DNA of 64,000 nucleotides from Stercorarius parasiticus (taxonomy: Eukaryota > Chordata > Aves > Charadriiformes > Stercorariidae), in the NCBI GenBank assembly GCA_013396915.1, contig VWZL01002517.1, positions 1 to 64,000 on the forward strand, read 5' to 3'. Numbering within the stretch: position 1 is the stretch's first letter; the number at the start of each line of letters is the position of its first letter. Both the position numbers and the translations under genes were made by a program. Below the pieces are notes generated by a model. It worked only from the letters and a program-made list of their open reading frames with translations, was not told where the DNA came from and did not search any database. Positions 54,677-64,000 of the stretch are shown in pieces.

Positions 54677-55833
54677 CTAGTGTAAAACAAAGAAGAGGGA
54701 TGCAGTTTATCCTCACAATTAACAACCAGATGCTATTTTAGCTAACATTTTTAATGTTTGTATGTGCATTTCTTCCATATAATAAATTCTATCTGTAAGT
54801 TAACAACACTTTTTTCTTGAGCCTCCCAAAAATAAACTGAGAGGGACGGAAAGAGAGGAAGTTTTAAAGATTCAAGATTTCATAAAATTCAATAAAATTA
54901 CTTCAGATCAACATGCAAAGATTCTCCACCTTCTCCATGTAAGTCTTTATGATATTATCAGCTTCATTAATAGTACAAAAGAAAACTCTTCACAGCACGT
55001 ACATAAAAATTAATGCTTAGGAAATACATTCTTGCATGCAGAATGTTATCACCTGATTTCAACGATCTTAATTTTATTCTTCTAAGTATAAGTTGCAAAT
55101 AAGTATTTCTCTTAGAAATTAAACAGTTGTAAATCACATTTGCGGTGTTCAGTAATGTCAAAAGACACCTGGTCAATTGTCTTTGACGGATCTGCCTTGA
55201 ACAAGGAAATAAATAACTAGAAAATTCAGCTTTTGGATAAACATATAAAGTTTTCCCATTATAATTAAGAAGAATTTGTGTGTTGCAAATCGGTGTGATG
55301 CGAGACACGATGAAAGAGGTTTATATCGTAATGCACGCTCCATAGACACCACAGCAGTATCTGGATTCTTTGACAGCTGAAAATGAAAAATTAAAATGAA
55401 ATTTAACACCACCCTCCGACACGTTCCTGGCTTCACGAGAAGTGAGAGGTGTTTCTAGTAGAATCGGAAGCGACTGATCTCAGTCACCACCAGCACAAAG
55501 GAAGGTGGCGAGTCACATCAGCCTCTGGAGTACTTTGTCAGTTAAATCATACTTTTGCTGTCCTGCCTTGAAGAAAAAGCAGCATTAATTCTGCTTGATA
55601 GCAGCAAGAGAGGCCTTCTTGAGTGGGAAGCTGTCATCGCTCATTTTCCTTTTCAGGCTTTGCGCAGCGCTGAGACTGCAATCTTATATACTGATAACTG
55701 GTCAGAGATTAAAGTGCAGTGTCTTGAAACACAATGAACATTCAGATTTACAACAGATCTTTAAAGACTTTAACTTTGGGGGAGGAAGCCACTATATAGC
55801 ATAACAACAGAAATATAACGTGAGTTAACACAC

Positions 55834-55964
55834 CGGTTTGCTTTCCCACCATTTGTGATACACATCTTCTGACCATTAACAACATATTCACCTCCTTTCT
55901 TCTCAGCTTTTGTTTTTATACCGACCACATCAGAGCCTGCTCCAGGCTCTGTTACAAAGTAAGC
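55834..55964 (-). pseudogene. ACADM: ACADM exon 7 (human 157-200) with altered FAD-site motif
   Basis: [20 protein letters not shown] and [20 protein letters not shown], 131 bases as in human. The MWITN motif reads MCITN (TGT at 55862-55860). The last two bases are CG instead of TG, so the split codon no longer encodes Trp. Confidence 0.9.
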
Positions 55965-56085
55965 CTAAAAGAAAATAAAAGAAGTTCTATTTTAAGGCAA
56001 CCACAAATTATTGCAGACTATATGCATCAAACTGATGTGTAGAAGGTTTAAGTGAACTGCATGGTAAAAGCCAAAACATTAAATC

Positions 56086-56125
56086 AAAAAAAAACCCCAA
56101 AACAACCCAACCCCAAACCCCCCAC
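56086..56125 (-). repeat. A/C-rich simple tract (ACADM intron 6)
   Basis: AAAACCCCAAAACAACCCAA words followed by CCCCAAACCCCCC, G-rich on the gene strand. Confidence 0.7.
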
Positions 56126-56792
56126 AGCAGCTGTCTGAGCAAGAATCCAAACATATATGGGTTAATTTTCTTTATAAATCTGTAATAATAATACATAAAA
56201 TTGTCTTTTAATCAAACAGAACCATTCTGTAACCCTTCAGTCATCACGTCCTTGGGCTTCACAAACTCTGATGTGAAAGCTGAGGATCTTTAAAATCCAA
56301 AAATAAGAGCACTGAGTTACATTTTGTATTTACCATGTCCTTCATTTTCTGAGGCTTAGTTGTTCAGACTTTAATGCATTGTACATGAATCTTTACTTCT
56401 TTCGATGTAACAAGTACCGCTTATGTAAGTAAGACCACAAGTAGAGTTTAATACCCATCCAAGTTGAGTTTCTCCTTATACAGACCTCGTATTTTTCTTA
56501 AACGCCTACACCTCCTCTTGAAAGGGAAATAAAAGGTATTAATTTTTGCTAAGTGACTTAGGATGCTGACAATTTTCCAAGTAATATCTTCTATTTGCTT
56601 ATTGAATGTACCTCATTAGCTATTCCCTGTCTTTCAGTAAATGGCACTGTTTATTTACAAAACAAAGTGGACTCAGTTGTGAGTACATATCAGTGTTCTC
56701 TAGGGAAAAAAAAAGAGGGAAAAAAGTTAAAAAAAAAGTAATAGTGATTAATATGGTTTAGGAACATTCTACAGCATAGCAGTTACGCTTAC

Positions 56793-56873
56793 ACACATCA
56801 TTGGTTCCTCTGTCATTCTTCCCCAGTATTTTTTCTGCTTATGCTCATTTCCCACAATGATTACTGGCATTTG
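56793..56873 (-). pseudogene. ACADM: ACADM exon 6 (human 130-156), frame intact
   Basis: QMPVIIVGNEHKQKKYWGRM then TEEPMMC, 27 codons. Acceptor TTTCTTTCAG and donor TGT|GTAAGC are good. Leu to Trp in KKYLGR is unusual for the family. Confidence 0.9.
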
Positions 56874-56959
56874 CTGAAAGAAAATATTTAGACCATTAAT
56901 CTGTCTTTTGAAAGGGCACAGGTTCCAGTTTAAGGGACGTAGGAAAAGACAGAACTTAC

Positions 56960-57060
56960 CCCTAGGGAATTTTCATCCATGGCAGTTTGAGCCCCCGTAC
57001 ATCTGTATGCTAACTCTTCCATAATAAGGCACACCTCAAAGCTGCCAAAGCCAAGACGAC
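56960..57060 (-). pseudogene. ACADM: ACADM exon 5 (human 96-129), frame intact
   Basis: [20 protein letters not shown] then [14 protein letters not shown], 101 bases as in human. Gly to Arg in ELAYGCTG is non-conservative. An 86-base intron separates it from exon 6. Confidence 0.9.
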
Positions 57061-57549
57061 CTACAGGTGGAATATTTCATTTACTAAAACGGGTTTAAAT
57101 TGTAACATATTTGTGATTTACACAAATTAATTAACAAAAACGTATTCCCCCACATACATTTGATTATGTGCCGTGTTTGATTAGACATTGTCATACGAGC
57201 TTTTGAAATAAAGTTTTGTCAGAAGAGCAATAGGTGGTTTGAAAATTACGTATCACAGTTCCAGGTTTATCGTGTGATTAATACGGGACAAGGTGCACAA
57301 AGGTGCAAGAATGCTCCACTCAAATTTTTTGACTTCTTTACATTTGAGAATTAAGAGTTCCTAGGAAGCAGAGAAGGGGCTCCCAAGCTACCACAGCACT
57401 TCAGGAAAAAAATAAAAAGCGTCCATATTAGTCAGACCACCAGCTCGGTAACCTGTTTCTGACAGAAGCCAACGCTTGGGTAATTAGATACAAATACCAT
57501 AATAGTACAACTGTACTTGCTCAAAAATATCTTCCCGAGCCTTCAGGTG

Positions 57550-58950
57550 ACTTCCTCAGCCAAAGAGGTACCTCTCTTCGGTGTCTTTGTTATGCTCACC
57601 CTTGACAGACAATTCTTACGTGAATTTGCCCAGTCTCTTTTTGAACCTACGTAAAATTTTAGCATCAACATCATCCAGGGGCGATGAGTTTCACAAATTA
57701 ACTACACGCTGCGTGCAGAACCGCCTCCTTTCATTTATTGTGAACCTGCCATCTACTGACCTAATTTGATGCCTTCTAGTTATAGTGAACTAGCAATCCC
57801 TTTTCCCACTCTCCATGACACTGATATTTTAGTCATTTCTCATACAGAAGCTACATCTCACACAGAAGACATATCTTTTATAATCTTTGTCATCCTTTTA
57901 GGAACCTTTCCCTATTCCACAATACTCTTTTGAGATGGAAGGATCTGACTACCTAATGAATTAAAAAGGCAAGTGCAATCTGGATTCAAGCAGCAGCATA
58001 ATTATGCCTTCTGCTTTTTACTTCATTCCCTTAAAAGTCTCTTCTGACCTTAAATTTTATGGTTTTGACCACTTCTGAGCAGTACGCTGCCACCCACAGA
58101 ACTGTATATTATAAACACCAAAATCTAGTTCAGAAGGTACCATTTCTCTGTGAAGTTCGGATGGCTTCTTTCCCTTCACATGTGCATCACTTCTCCTTTT
58201 TGGAATTGCATTTGCCATTTTAACAGTCCCTCAGTTTCATGACCTTCTCCTGCAGCTCTTTGCACCAGCCTCATCTTTTCTACACTGGATAAATTCGTAC
58301 TATCAGTAAACTCTATCACCTCAGTATTGACCCCTTTTTCCAGTTCATTTTTAGATGAATAATGATATTATTCAAACAGCACGAGACTCAGCAAGGCTGT
58401 GCTGCTAATTTTTCCACAATGAAACCTGGTGATTTTTAAAACTCGTTTTGGAAGTTCAAGCGTTGTACACAAGGCAGGCATCCCTCGCTCACACACTTAT
58501 TAGCTGCTTCAGAGAACTCCAGTGATTTCATGCGGCATGAGTTCCTTTCGCAAAAACCCTTCTCCAGCATATCATGTTTACCTGTGTCCACTATTTCTGT
58601 ACTTCATCTTACATCCTCTTAATTTATACGGTATAGCAGACTTACTAGTGTTTATTTTCCCAGATCTCCCTTGGAGATCTTTTAAAGCAGTGGTGTCCAA
58701 TTTGCCACTTGTAGTTTGTCATTTAATAACCAAGTGATTATATACTGCAGTAGTCCAGCTATTTCAGGCTTTAGTTTCTCTAGAATTTGTGGCTGAATAA
58801 ATCGAGTCCTCACAATTGCTTCTTTTGTCACTTTGTTCCTTAGCCTTATTTATTAAATTTTTGATACAAGATAGACCCTCGGATTAGTCTTCCAAAAAAA
58901 GGGTCTGCTACGGACACTTCCCTAACTTCTTTTTCAGGTAATACAAGTGC
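57550..58950 (-). mobile_element. Possible ancient L3/CR1-type LINE relic (ACADM intron 4)
   Basis: About 1.4 kb of sequence whose style resembles old, heavily diverged LINE 3' regions, for example TTTTCCCAGATCTCCCTTGG and GATGAGTTTCACAAATTAAC. No intact frame remains. The assignment rests on general resemblance only. Confidence 0.3.
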
Positions 58951-59406
58951 AAAAAAGAAAATAATTTAACTTTTTTTTCCCATGATTACTCATTTACCTA
59001 AATGCTGCCAAAGCACTGCTGTACTGCACCTAATCTAAACTGAAAAACTGCCCTTCTGGAATAAGCTCTTAAACTGCTCCAGCCTCTGTCAGAGACTAGA
59101 ACAAAATATGACCTTCTAATTTCTCTGCCTAATCATCTGACACGGTGCACCAGGGAAACATTAGGCAGTTGTAATCATGGTAGGAAAATCTGGTCATAAA
59201 TTACTAAATCATAATCTGTCTAATTTGTCTCCTGATTACATCCACACCTAGTAACGCTTGTGTGTGTCAACCTGCCTACTGATTAAATTTAGATTATTCA
59301 AGTATGCAACTGTTTATTTTATACAGAATCCATAATTACACATATGGATCTCATCTAATGCTTTTTCTTTGTTTCATTTTACAGATTAAAAAGAGTGTTT
59401 ACTTAC

Positions 59407-59476
59407 CACAGCTTTCTGGTATGTGTGAATTCATAAGACCAAGTTCCCAAGCCCGTTTTATAAGTGGAAAAGGATA
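59407..59476 (-). pseudogene. ACADM: ACADM exon 4 (human 73-96), frame intact
   Basis: [20 protein letters not shown] then ESCG, 70 bases as in human, with strong splice sites (TTTCAG and GTG|GTAAGT). Confidence 0.9.
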
Positions 59477-59587
59477 CTGAAACAGACAGGGAAAAAATCA
59501 CCACCTGATTCATCACAGTCAACACTTTAAATTGTATGCAGGTTAAGACCAAAGCCTATTTTTTCCCTTACACCAGGGTAGATTTAC

Positions 59588-59685
59588 CTCTCCGGTTTTG
59601 TCATATTGTGCAGCAACAGGAATAATTTCTTCCACAGCAAATTTACGAGCAGCAGCTTGAAATTCTTTCTGTTCATCAGTAAGTT
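59588..59685 (-). pseudogene. ACADM: ACADM exon 3 (human 40-72), frame intact
   Basis: [20 protein letters not shown] then [13 protein letters not shown], 98 bases as in human. Donor GAG|GTAAAT. The acceptor tract is T-rich after a long A/T run. Confidence 0.9.
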
Positions 59686-60347
59686 CTATTAAAAAAAAAA
59701 AAAAGAAAAAGGTCACAAATTCTCTACTATCTTTAATTTTGCCAGCTGTCAGACTACGAGAAAAGCGAAAACAAGTGTGTCCTTCCAGGACAACACAAAC
59801 CACCACTTCTCGGGCCTCTCCAGGAAGCAAAAAAAGTTCAGTTTCCTCTTCCTCCTGGGAAAATACTCCTAAAATTAGGAGAATGAGGCAGATGTTGTCT
59901 GAAGGTCCTGACTATTCAGTTTGGACATCCAGCTGCCAACCCCTTATAATTTGCTTTATGCATATAATACGCCGAGATGAGGATGAATTTCTTTATACCA
60001 TTTCTTTATAACCAAGTTCAACTATGACTACTTTTAGTTACTTTAACATTGTAAACAGCAATGTGAGATAATTATTCAAAGCACTTTGGCAATTAAAAAA
60101 GCTTAAGACAGACATGAGTTAAAAAAAAGAAGAAAATCTTAAAAACACTACACGCATACCTGACTTGCCTGAGCTGAGGAAGAAAGTAATTTCAGTTTTC
60201 GAACATTTATTTATAGGAATAGAAATCTATTTAGAAATAGCACCTTCATTTTAAATTCATGTTGAACTGTAATAGAGGATTTTATTTTTTTTAACTCTGC
60301 AATTTGCCCTGAATTGCTATGTTTCTTTCAAAAACTGTAGTACTTAC

Positions 60348-60446
60348 CAAAGCTAAAGCCAGCTCCAGGTTTGCCTACATGTAAGTTGGAGCAGGTTTAC
60401 TAGAATGCGACCTCCACCCATGCCCCGCCATGGTTTGAAGCATTCA
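60348..60446 (-). pseudogene. ACADM: ACADM exon 2 (human 11-40), frameshifted with stops
   Basis: Transit-peptide exon. After acceptor TCTCTTTAG the phase-0 frame starts TGA (60446-60444), reads MLQTMAGHGWRSHSSKPAPT, resembling human VLRSISRFHWRSQ, and stops at TAG (60377-60375). The 3' part GKPGAGFSF sits in another frame that joins exon 3. Length 99 against 88 in human, a difference not divisible by three. Confidence 0.78.
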
Positions 60447-63200
60447 CTAAAGAGAAAAAGCACGAGGCATGAGATCTTTACAGCTCAAGTCTCCCAGAGC
60501 TGCTAGCCTGACCACAGCACAACTTGAAATGTAGAATCCCTCTTCAGAAACGACATCACGTCCAGTATTTAACAGTTACCACAGTGATAAAAGGACTCTT
60601 GGCTCCCTCAAGTGCTGTTCCCGTGAAAGCAGCTCCCACGAACTGGCAGCTCTGTCAGGAATCCCGGGCTTCAACAGCTCTGCACACGAGGGAACTGCCC
60701 TGTACACTTACAAGTATTGCACAATTGATAATTTTAAAACAATTGAGCATAATTAAAATGTCCACAGAGACATAGCAATATATATTTCTTTCATTTATAC
60801 ACACGCTCATCAAACCTGATTTTCTCGCCCACTAGCGAATACCTTATGTATGCAATGGATACCTACGTGCAGACTCAGCAAGACTTTAAGAAGCACCTAC
60901 CTATTAACCCCTATCTATCAGAATACCTCGGTAACGTCCCAGACTCATGTCTGCCTTCTTTTAAGAAGCTGCTGCCATGGACACTGGAAGTGATTATTGT
61001 TATTATACTGCAAATAGGACAGAACTCAGCAGACTGAACTTATTTTTCTTCCTAATACTTATCACAAATTTATTCTTTTTATTGTAAACGCTTTCCTTTC
61101 TTTTTTAAGTTTAGTGCACACAAATATTGTTACAGCTATTTTCAGAATGCCTTAACACTGTGAAAATACATGTCTGAATTTGATTTTAAAAGGTTGTTTT
61201 ATTCTCTTTCCTCCTTCAATAGTTATGAATCTCTGAAATGTTTGTAAAAAAAGTGAAAAATATTTGCATAAATTTCTAGAAAGACACAAATCAACACTGT
61301 GTGAAAACAAAATAGCCTAAACACTAAGTAAAAGCTTCTTATTTGAAATGTAGAAAGAAAAAAAAAAGCGTGATCAGACCAGTCACTTATTTCATAACAT
61401 GGAAAAAAATTTGAATTAATCGTAATGGTGCAAAAATCTCACAGAAATTTTACTGGAAACTCTAGAAGACAAGGACATTACAGGAAATTACTTGCTGGGG
61501 AGGCAACAAGTAACTTCAAAATAAAGTTGTGGTAGGTAACAGTGCTCTTAAAAATAAGAATGCTATGCGGAGATGGCTACAAAGTCACACCCAAGAAGCA
61601 AGAAGAACACCGGCAATAACAGGTAACACCACAGTGAAAAAAGCACTCCCAGAGGACACCGAAAACATCTATAAAGTTGAAACGCAGAAAGACCACTGCC
61701 AGGCGTAGAAGAGGGGGAGGCCATGACACAGCTGAACACTGAACAGTTCTGTCAGTTTATTAATAATTTGGGATTGCATTGTCCAGCAGGCAATATATTA
61801 TTCAAGTTTTCACAAGCCATGGACATTGCAGAATGGTATCTTGCTAAGTTTTGTGTTACTGCTACCATTCTTGTATGGAAAAACAAAAAATACCAACAAA
61901 CATCTAGAAAGACTTCAGTCCTCCAGAATGTTTTATACCTTATCTGGAAAAAAGACAAGGTTGAAAAAAAGCCAGATCATTGTAATAATTTTTTTTCTTT
62001 CTTTCTTTCCTTTTTTTGTTTTTTTAAGGAGCAGCTGTTGATAAAGTCATACACAGCTTTGCCACCAGAAAGTTTTGCCTACACTAGAAAAAGTACCGAA
62101 TTCAAACTAAAGCAACACCCTATACGAAAGAAGCTGTCACATTTATAGTCGAGAACTTATGTCTATTGTGGGCTTTGTACCAGAAGGTGTGCAAGGTAAA
62201 CACCGAGGGTTACTCTGGAAAAACTCAACACTCCCCCCACAAACAGAAATACAAACTGGACAGCTGGGATTCACGGATTCATACCTGGAAGTTGTGTGAG
62301 TGACTAAGTGACAAAGGATCGTGGTTTGCCACATGTAAGAAGAATTTGGGTGACCATCTGTCTACTGTGATTACTTCCCTGTTGCTTGCCCCAGAGGAGC
62401 AGGGAGGTTCAGTGGATTCAGCGATGAGCTCCTGCTAGCGATGCTCGGATGTCACTCCTGCTGCACCTCCTGGCACTACTGCATAAGCTCTGGCACCATC
62501 AGAAATACGATCGCTAAGGTGGCATGACGAACACTGGAATACTCTGCTGCCAGGAAAAGGGTGTGACAAGGTTACACATGTAAGTGATGCGATCTTTATT
62601 GCCTTAATCCCAGAAGAACTATGGAATTTGTTCGAAAAGCTGCCCATCACAGAAAATGATAGGACAACAATAAGCTAAGGTCACTAACCTTGATTCTCCC
62701 TCACATCACTCAGGACAAACGTGAAGAGAGTTGTCAAGAGCAGTTTGCTGCTGGGGTTAACGCATCAGGAGGCTGAACCTGAAACACCAATGCCCTATGG
62801 TGGGCATTGACTAACTGTCAGCTTGCCTTGTCAAAAGCATGATTTTGATCTATAAAACACTAGCTGGGCTCAGATGGAGACTGCTTCCCTCCCTTACACC
62901 GCCACAGCAGCACTCTGGACCAGTGGCCAGGCTCCATGGCTCTGGGGCAGAAGACCATCACCACCACCACCATCACCACCAGCGCTGCCCGGAGAGCTGA
63001 AGAGGGGCCCTTTGGCTAATTCAGGCCTGTGAGTGACTCGACATGGGAAACCAGAGAAAGGCCTGTGTAAATGCTAATCAAGGTGCTACCCAAGTTTTGA
63101 ATAATTTCTGTTCTGAAACTGGGAGGTTACCGGCGGTTTGATGTAGCAGAACGTTAGTACTCAGGAGAAACAACTATTATACATGACACGTACTTAAGAA
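60447..63200. other. Unannotated region upstream of ACADM exon 2
   Basis: This should be ACADM intron 1. I found no convincing exon 1 on the minus strand. It holds a T-rich run at about 61990-62030 and an (ACC/CAT)n run at about 62950-62982. A 141-codon plus-strand frame at 61723-62148 has low-complexity content and no recognisable domain. Confidence 0.5.
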
Positions 63201-63209
63201 CACTAGCCC

Positions 63210-63480
63210 GGATGGGGCAGCGCGCTGTGCCCAAGGAAAGCGCTGTACGGAGCACCCCGAACTCCCTCCCCAGAGCTCTGAGGCCGCCTCCCGGCTCGGG
63301 CGGCAGCGGCGGCCCCGCAGCGCGGCCTCCGGCACCGCGGGGCGGCTCCGCCGGGGGGGCGGNAGGCGAGCGGCGGCCCCGGTGAGGCGGGGAGCGGCGG
63401 GGTCCCCGTGTGTGCGTTCCGGGGCGGGGATGGCGGCGGGGGGGCTCCGGGCACCGGTTCTGGAAATTGTCTGCGGCGCA
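63210..63480. promoter_or_regulatory. CpG island at right end
   Basis: Dense CpG with G- and C-runs and one N at 63363. Its position, about 2.8 kb above exon 2, suits the ancestral ACADM promoter. No minus-strand ATG is visible in it. A plus-strand ATG at about 63430 opens MAAGGLRAPVLE and stops after 22 codons. It might also serve a head-to-head neighbour outside the window. Confidence 0.55.
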
Positions 63481-64000
63481 GAAAATACACTTTTTTGAGT
63501 ATTATTGCTTCAGCGTCGTAAAGCGGTGTTATTTAGGGTTTTATTAGAATAACTATTTCAAGACGCATAGCTACTTTGATTTATCTATGAATGAGTTTTT
63601 TGGTGTGAAACTTCAACGGAATTACCAAAACATAAAGCACTATGCTGGAAGCTGGGTTTTGGATAACGTTTTATCTTGCATAACGATTCAAAGTGAGGTG
63701 TCCCCAGTATTTTTAGCACCATTATTGCCTTGGTGCGTTTGGTTCTTAATTGCTTGTTTTGTTTCTGATGGTTGAGAGTATCGATTTTGTACTTAATGCC
63801 AGTGAAACAATGAAACACTTCAATAGGAAGCTAGCCATGTAAGAGTTATCTTTTGGCACAGATGTATCAACTGATTAAAAAGAAGCTGATTGTAATGTTC
63901 TATAGGCTTTAGGCTGTAATGACTCCAGGTGTTTACTGAATGGAGGCATCCAAGCAGCTTTGACTCAGTGCACAGGCTACTGGTTTTTCACACCAATATC
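63481..64000. other. Right flank, nothing recognised
   Basis: AT-rich sequence with only short chance frames. Confidence 0.5.

Larger units (their letters stand above)
50063..60446 (-). pseudogene. ACADM: ACADM, decayed medium-chain acyl-CoA dehydrogenase gene
   Basis: Intact ACADM encodes mitochondrial MCAD, an FAD enzyme that starts beta-oxidation of C6-C12 acyl-CoAs. Exons 2-12 are recognisable in order with GT-AG borders. Exons 3-9, 11 and 12 have exactly the human lengths, so this is the intron-bearing locus, not a retrocopy. Lesions: exon 2 opens with TGA, contains TAG in the homologous frame and is 11 bases longer than human, breaking phase. Exon 10 lacks 14 bases. Exon 11 has TAA for Lys389. 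Trp191 of MWITN is Cys, Trp200 is lost, and many other conserved positions differ. The catalytic Glu401 codon in exon 12 survives. No exon 1 was found. High residual similarity suggests fairly recent decay. Alternatives are a decayed tandem copy with a functional gene outside the window, or assembly error, which is unlikely for this many lesions. Confidence 0.88.

Noticed and set aside
60950..60980. Minus-strand ATGGCAGCAGC as ACADM exon 1
   Set aside because: It stops after five codons, has no donor and lies outside any CpG-rich context.
61723..62148. 141-codon plus-strand frame
   Set aside because: It runs through a T-rich tract read as Phe/Ser repeats and has no recognisable domain.

Overview
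This is vertebrate nuclear DNA and almost certainly avian. The evidence is CR1 retrotransposon fragments with the bird-type terminal motif, a solo LTR of a type common in birds, compact introns, and a conserved ACADM-RABGGTB-MSH4 block. All three genes lie on the minus strand, so transcription runs from high to low coordinates in the same order as human 1p31. Three runs of N (11915-11978, 48004-48022 and one base at 63363) show a draft assembly.

MSH4 (32455-1413) is complete. Twenty exons with GT-AG borders and matching phases sum to 2796 nt, or 931 codons plus stop, and carry an intact MutS-type ATPase. RABGGTB (about 48020-36047) has exons 2-9 intact (330 codons) with all three zinc ligands; its start exon is not visible and probably lies in the 19-N gap. 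Its intron 2 hosts a C/D snoRNA recognisable as SNORD45. ACADM (60446-50063) keeps eleven recognisable exons (2-12), nearly all of exactly human length. However, it carries several independent disabling lesions: stops and a frameshift in exon 2, a 14-base deletion in exon 10, and a nonsense codon in exon 11. It also has replacements at key residues and no visible exon 1. I read it as a decayed gene at the original locus.

Layout. 1-1185: left flank starting in the edge of a CpG-rich segment. 1186-32455: MSH4, with CR1 pieces in introns 2, 6, 11 and 15 and a solo LTR with a 5-bp target duplication in intron 17. 32160-32600: CpG-rich MSH4 promoter and exon 1. 32456-36046: gap between MSH4 and RABGGTB, with a possible LTR-like promoter/poly(A) module. 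36047-48100: RABGGTB and its CpG-rich 5' end. 48110-50062: intergenic, mostly a CR1 copy. 50063-60446: decayed ACADM. 60447-64000: right flank with a CpG island at 63210-63480.

The three genes are functionally unrelated. MSH4 acts in meiotic crossing-over, RABGGTB in Rab prenylation, and ACADM in mitochondrial medium-chain fatty-acid oxidation. Their proximity is ancestral synteny, not an operon. The observation most worth following up is the apparent loss of ACADM coding capacity beside two intact neighbours.
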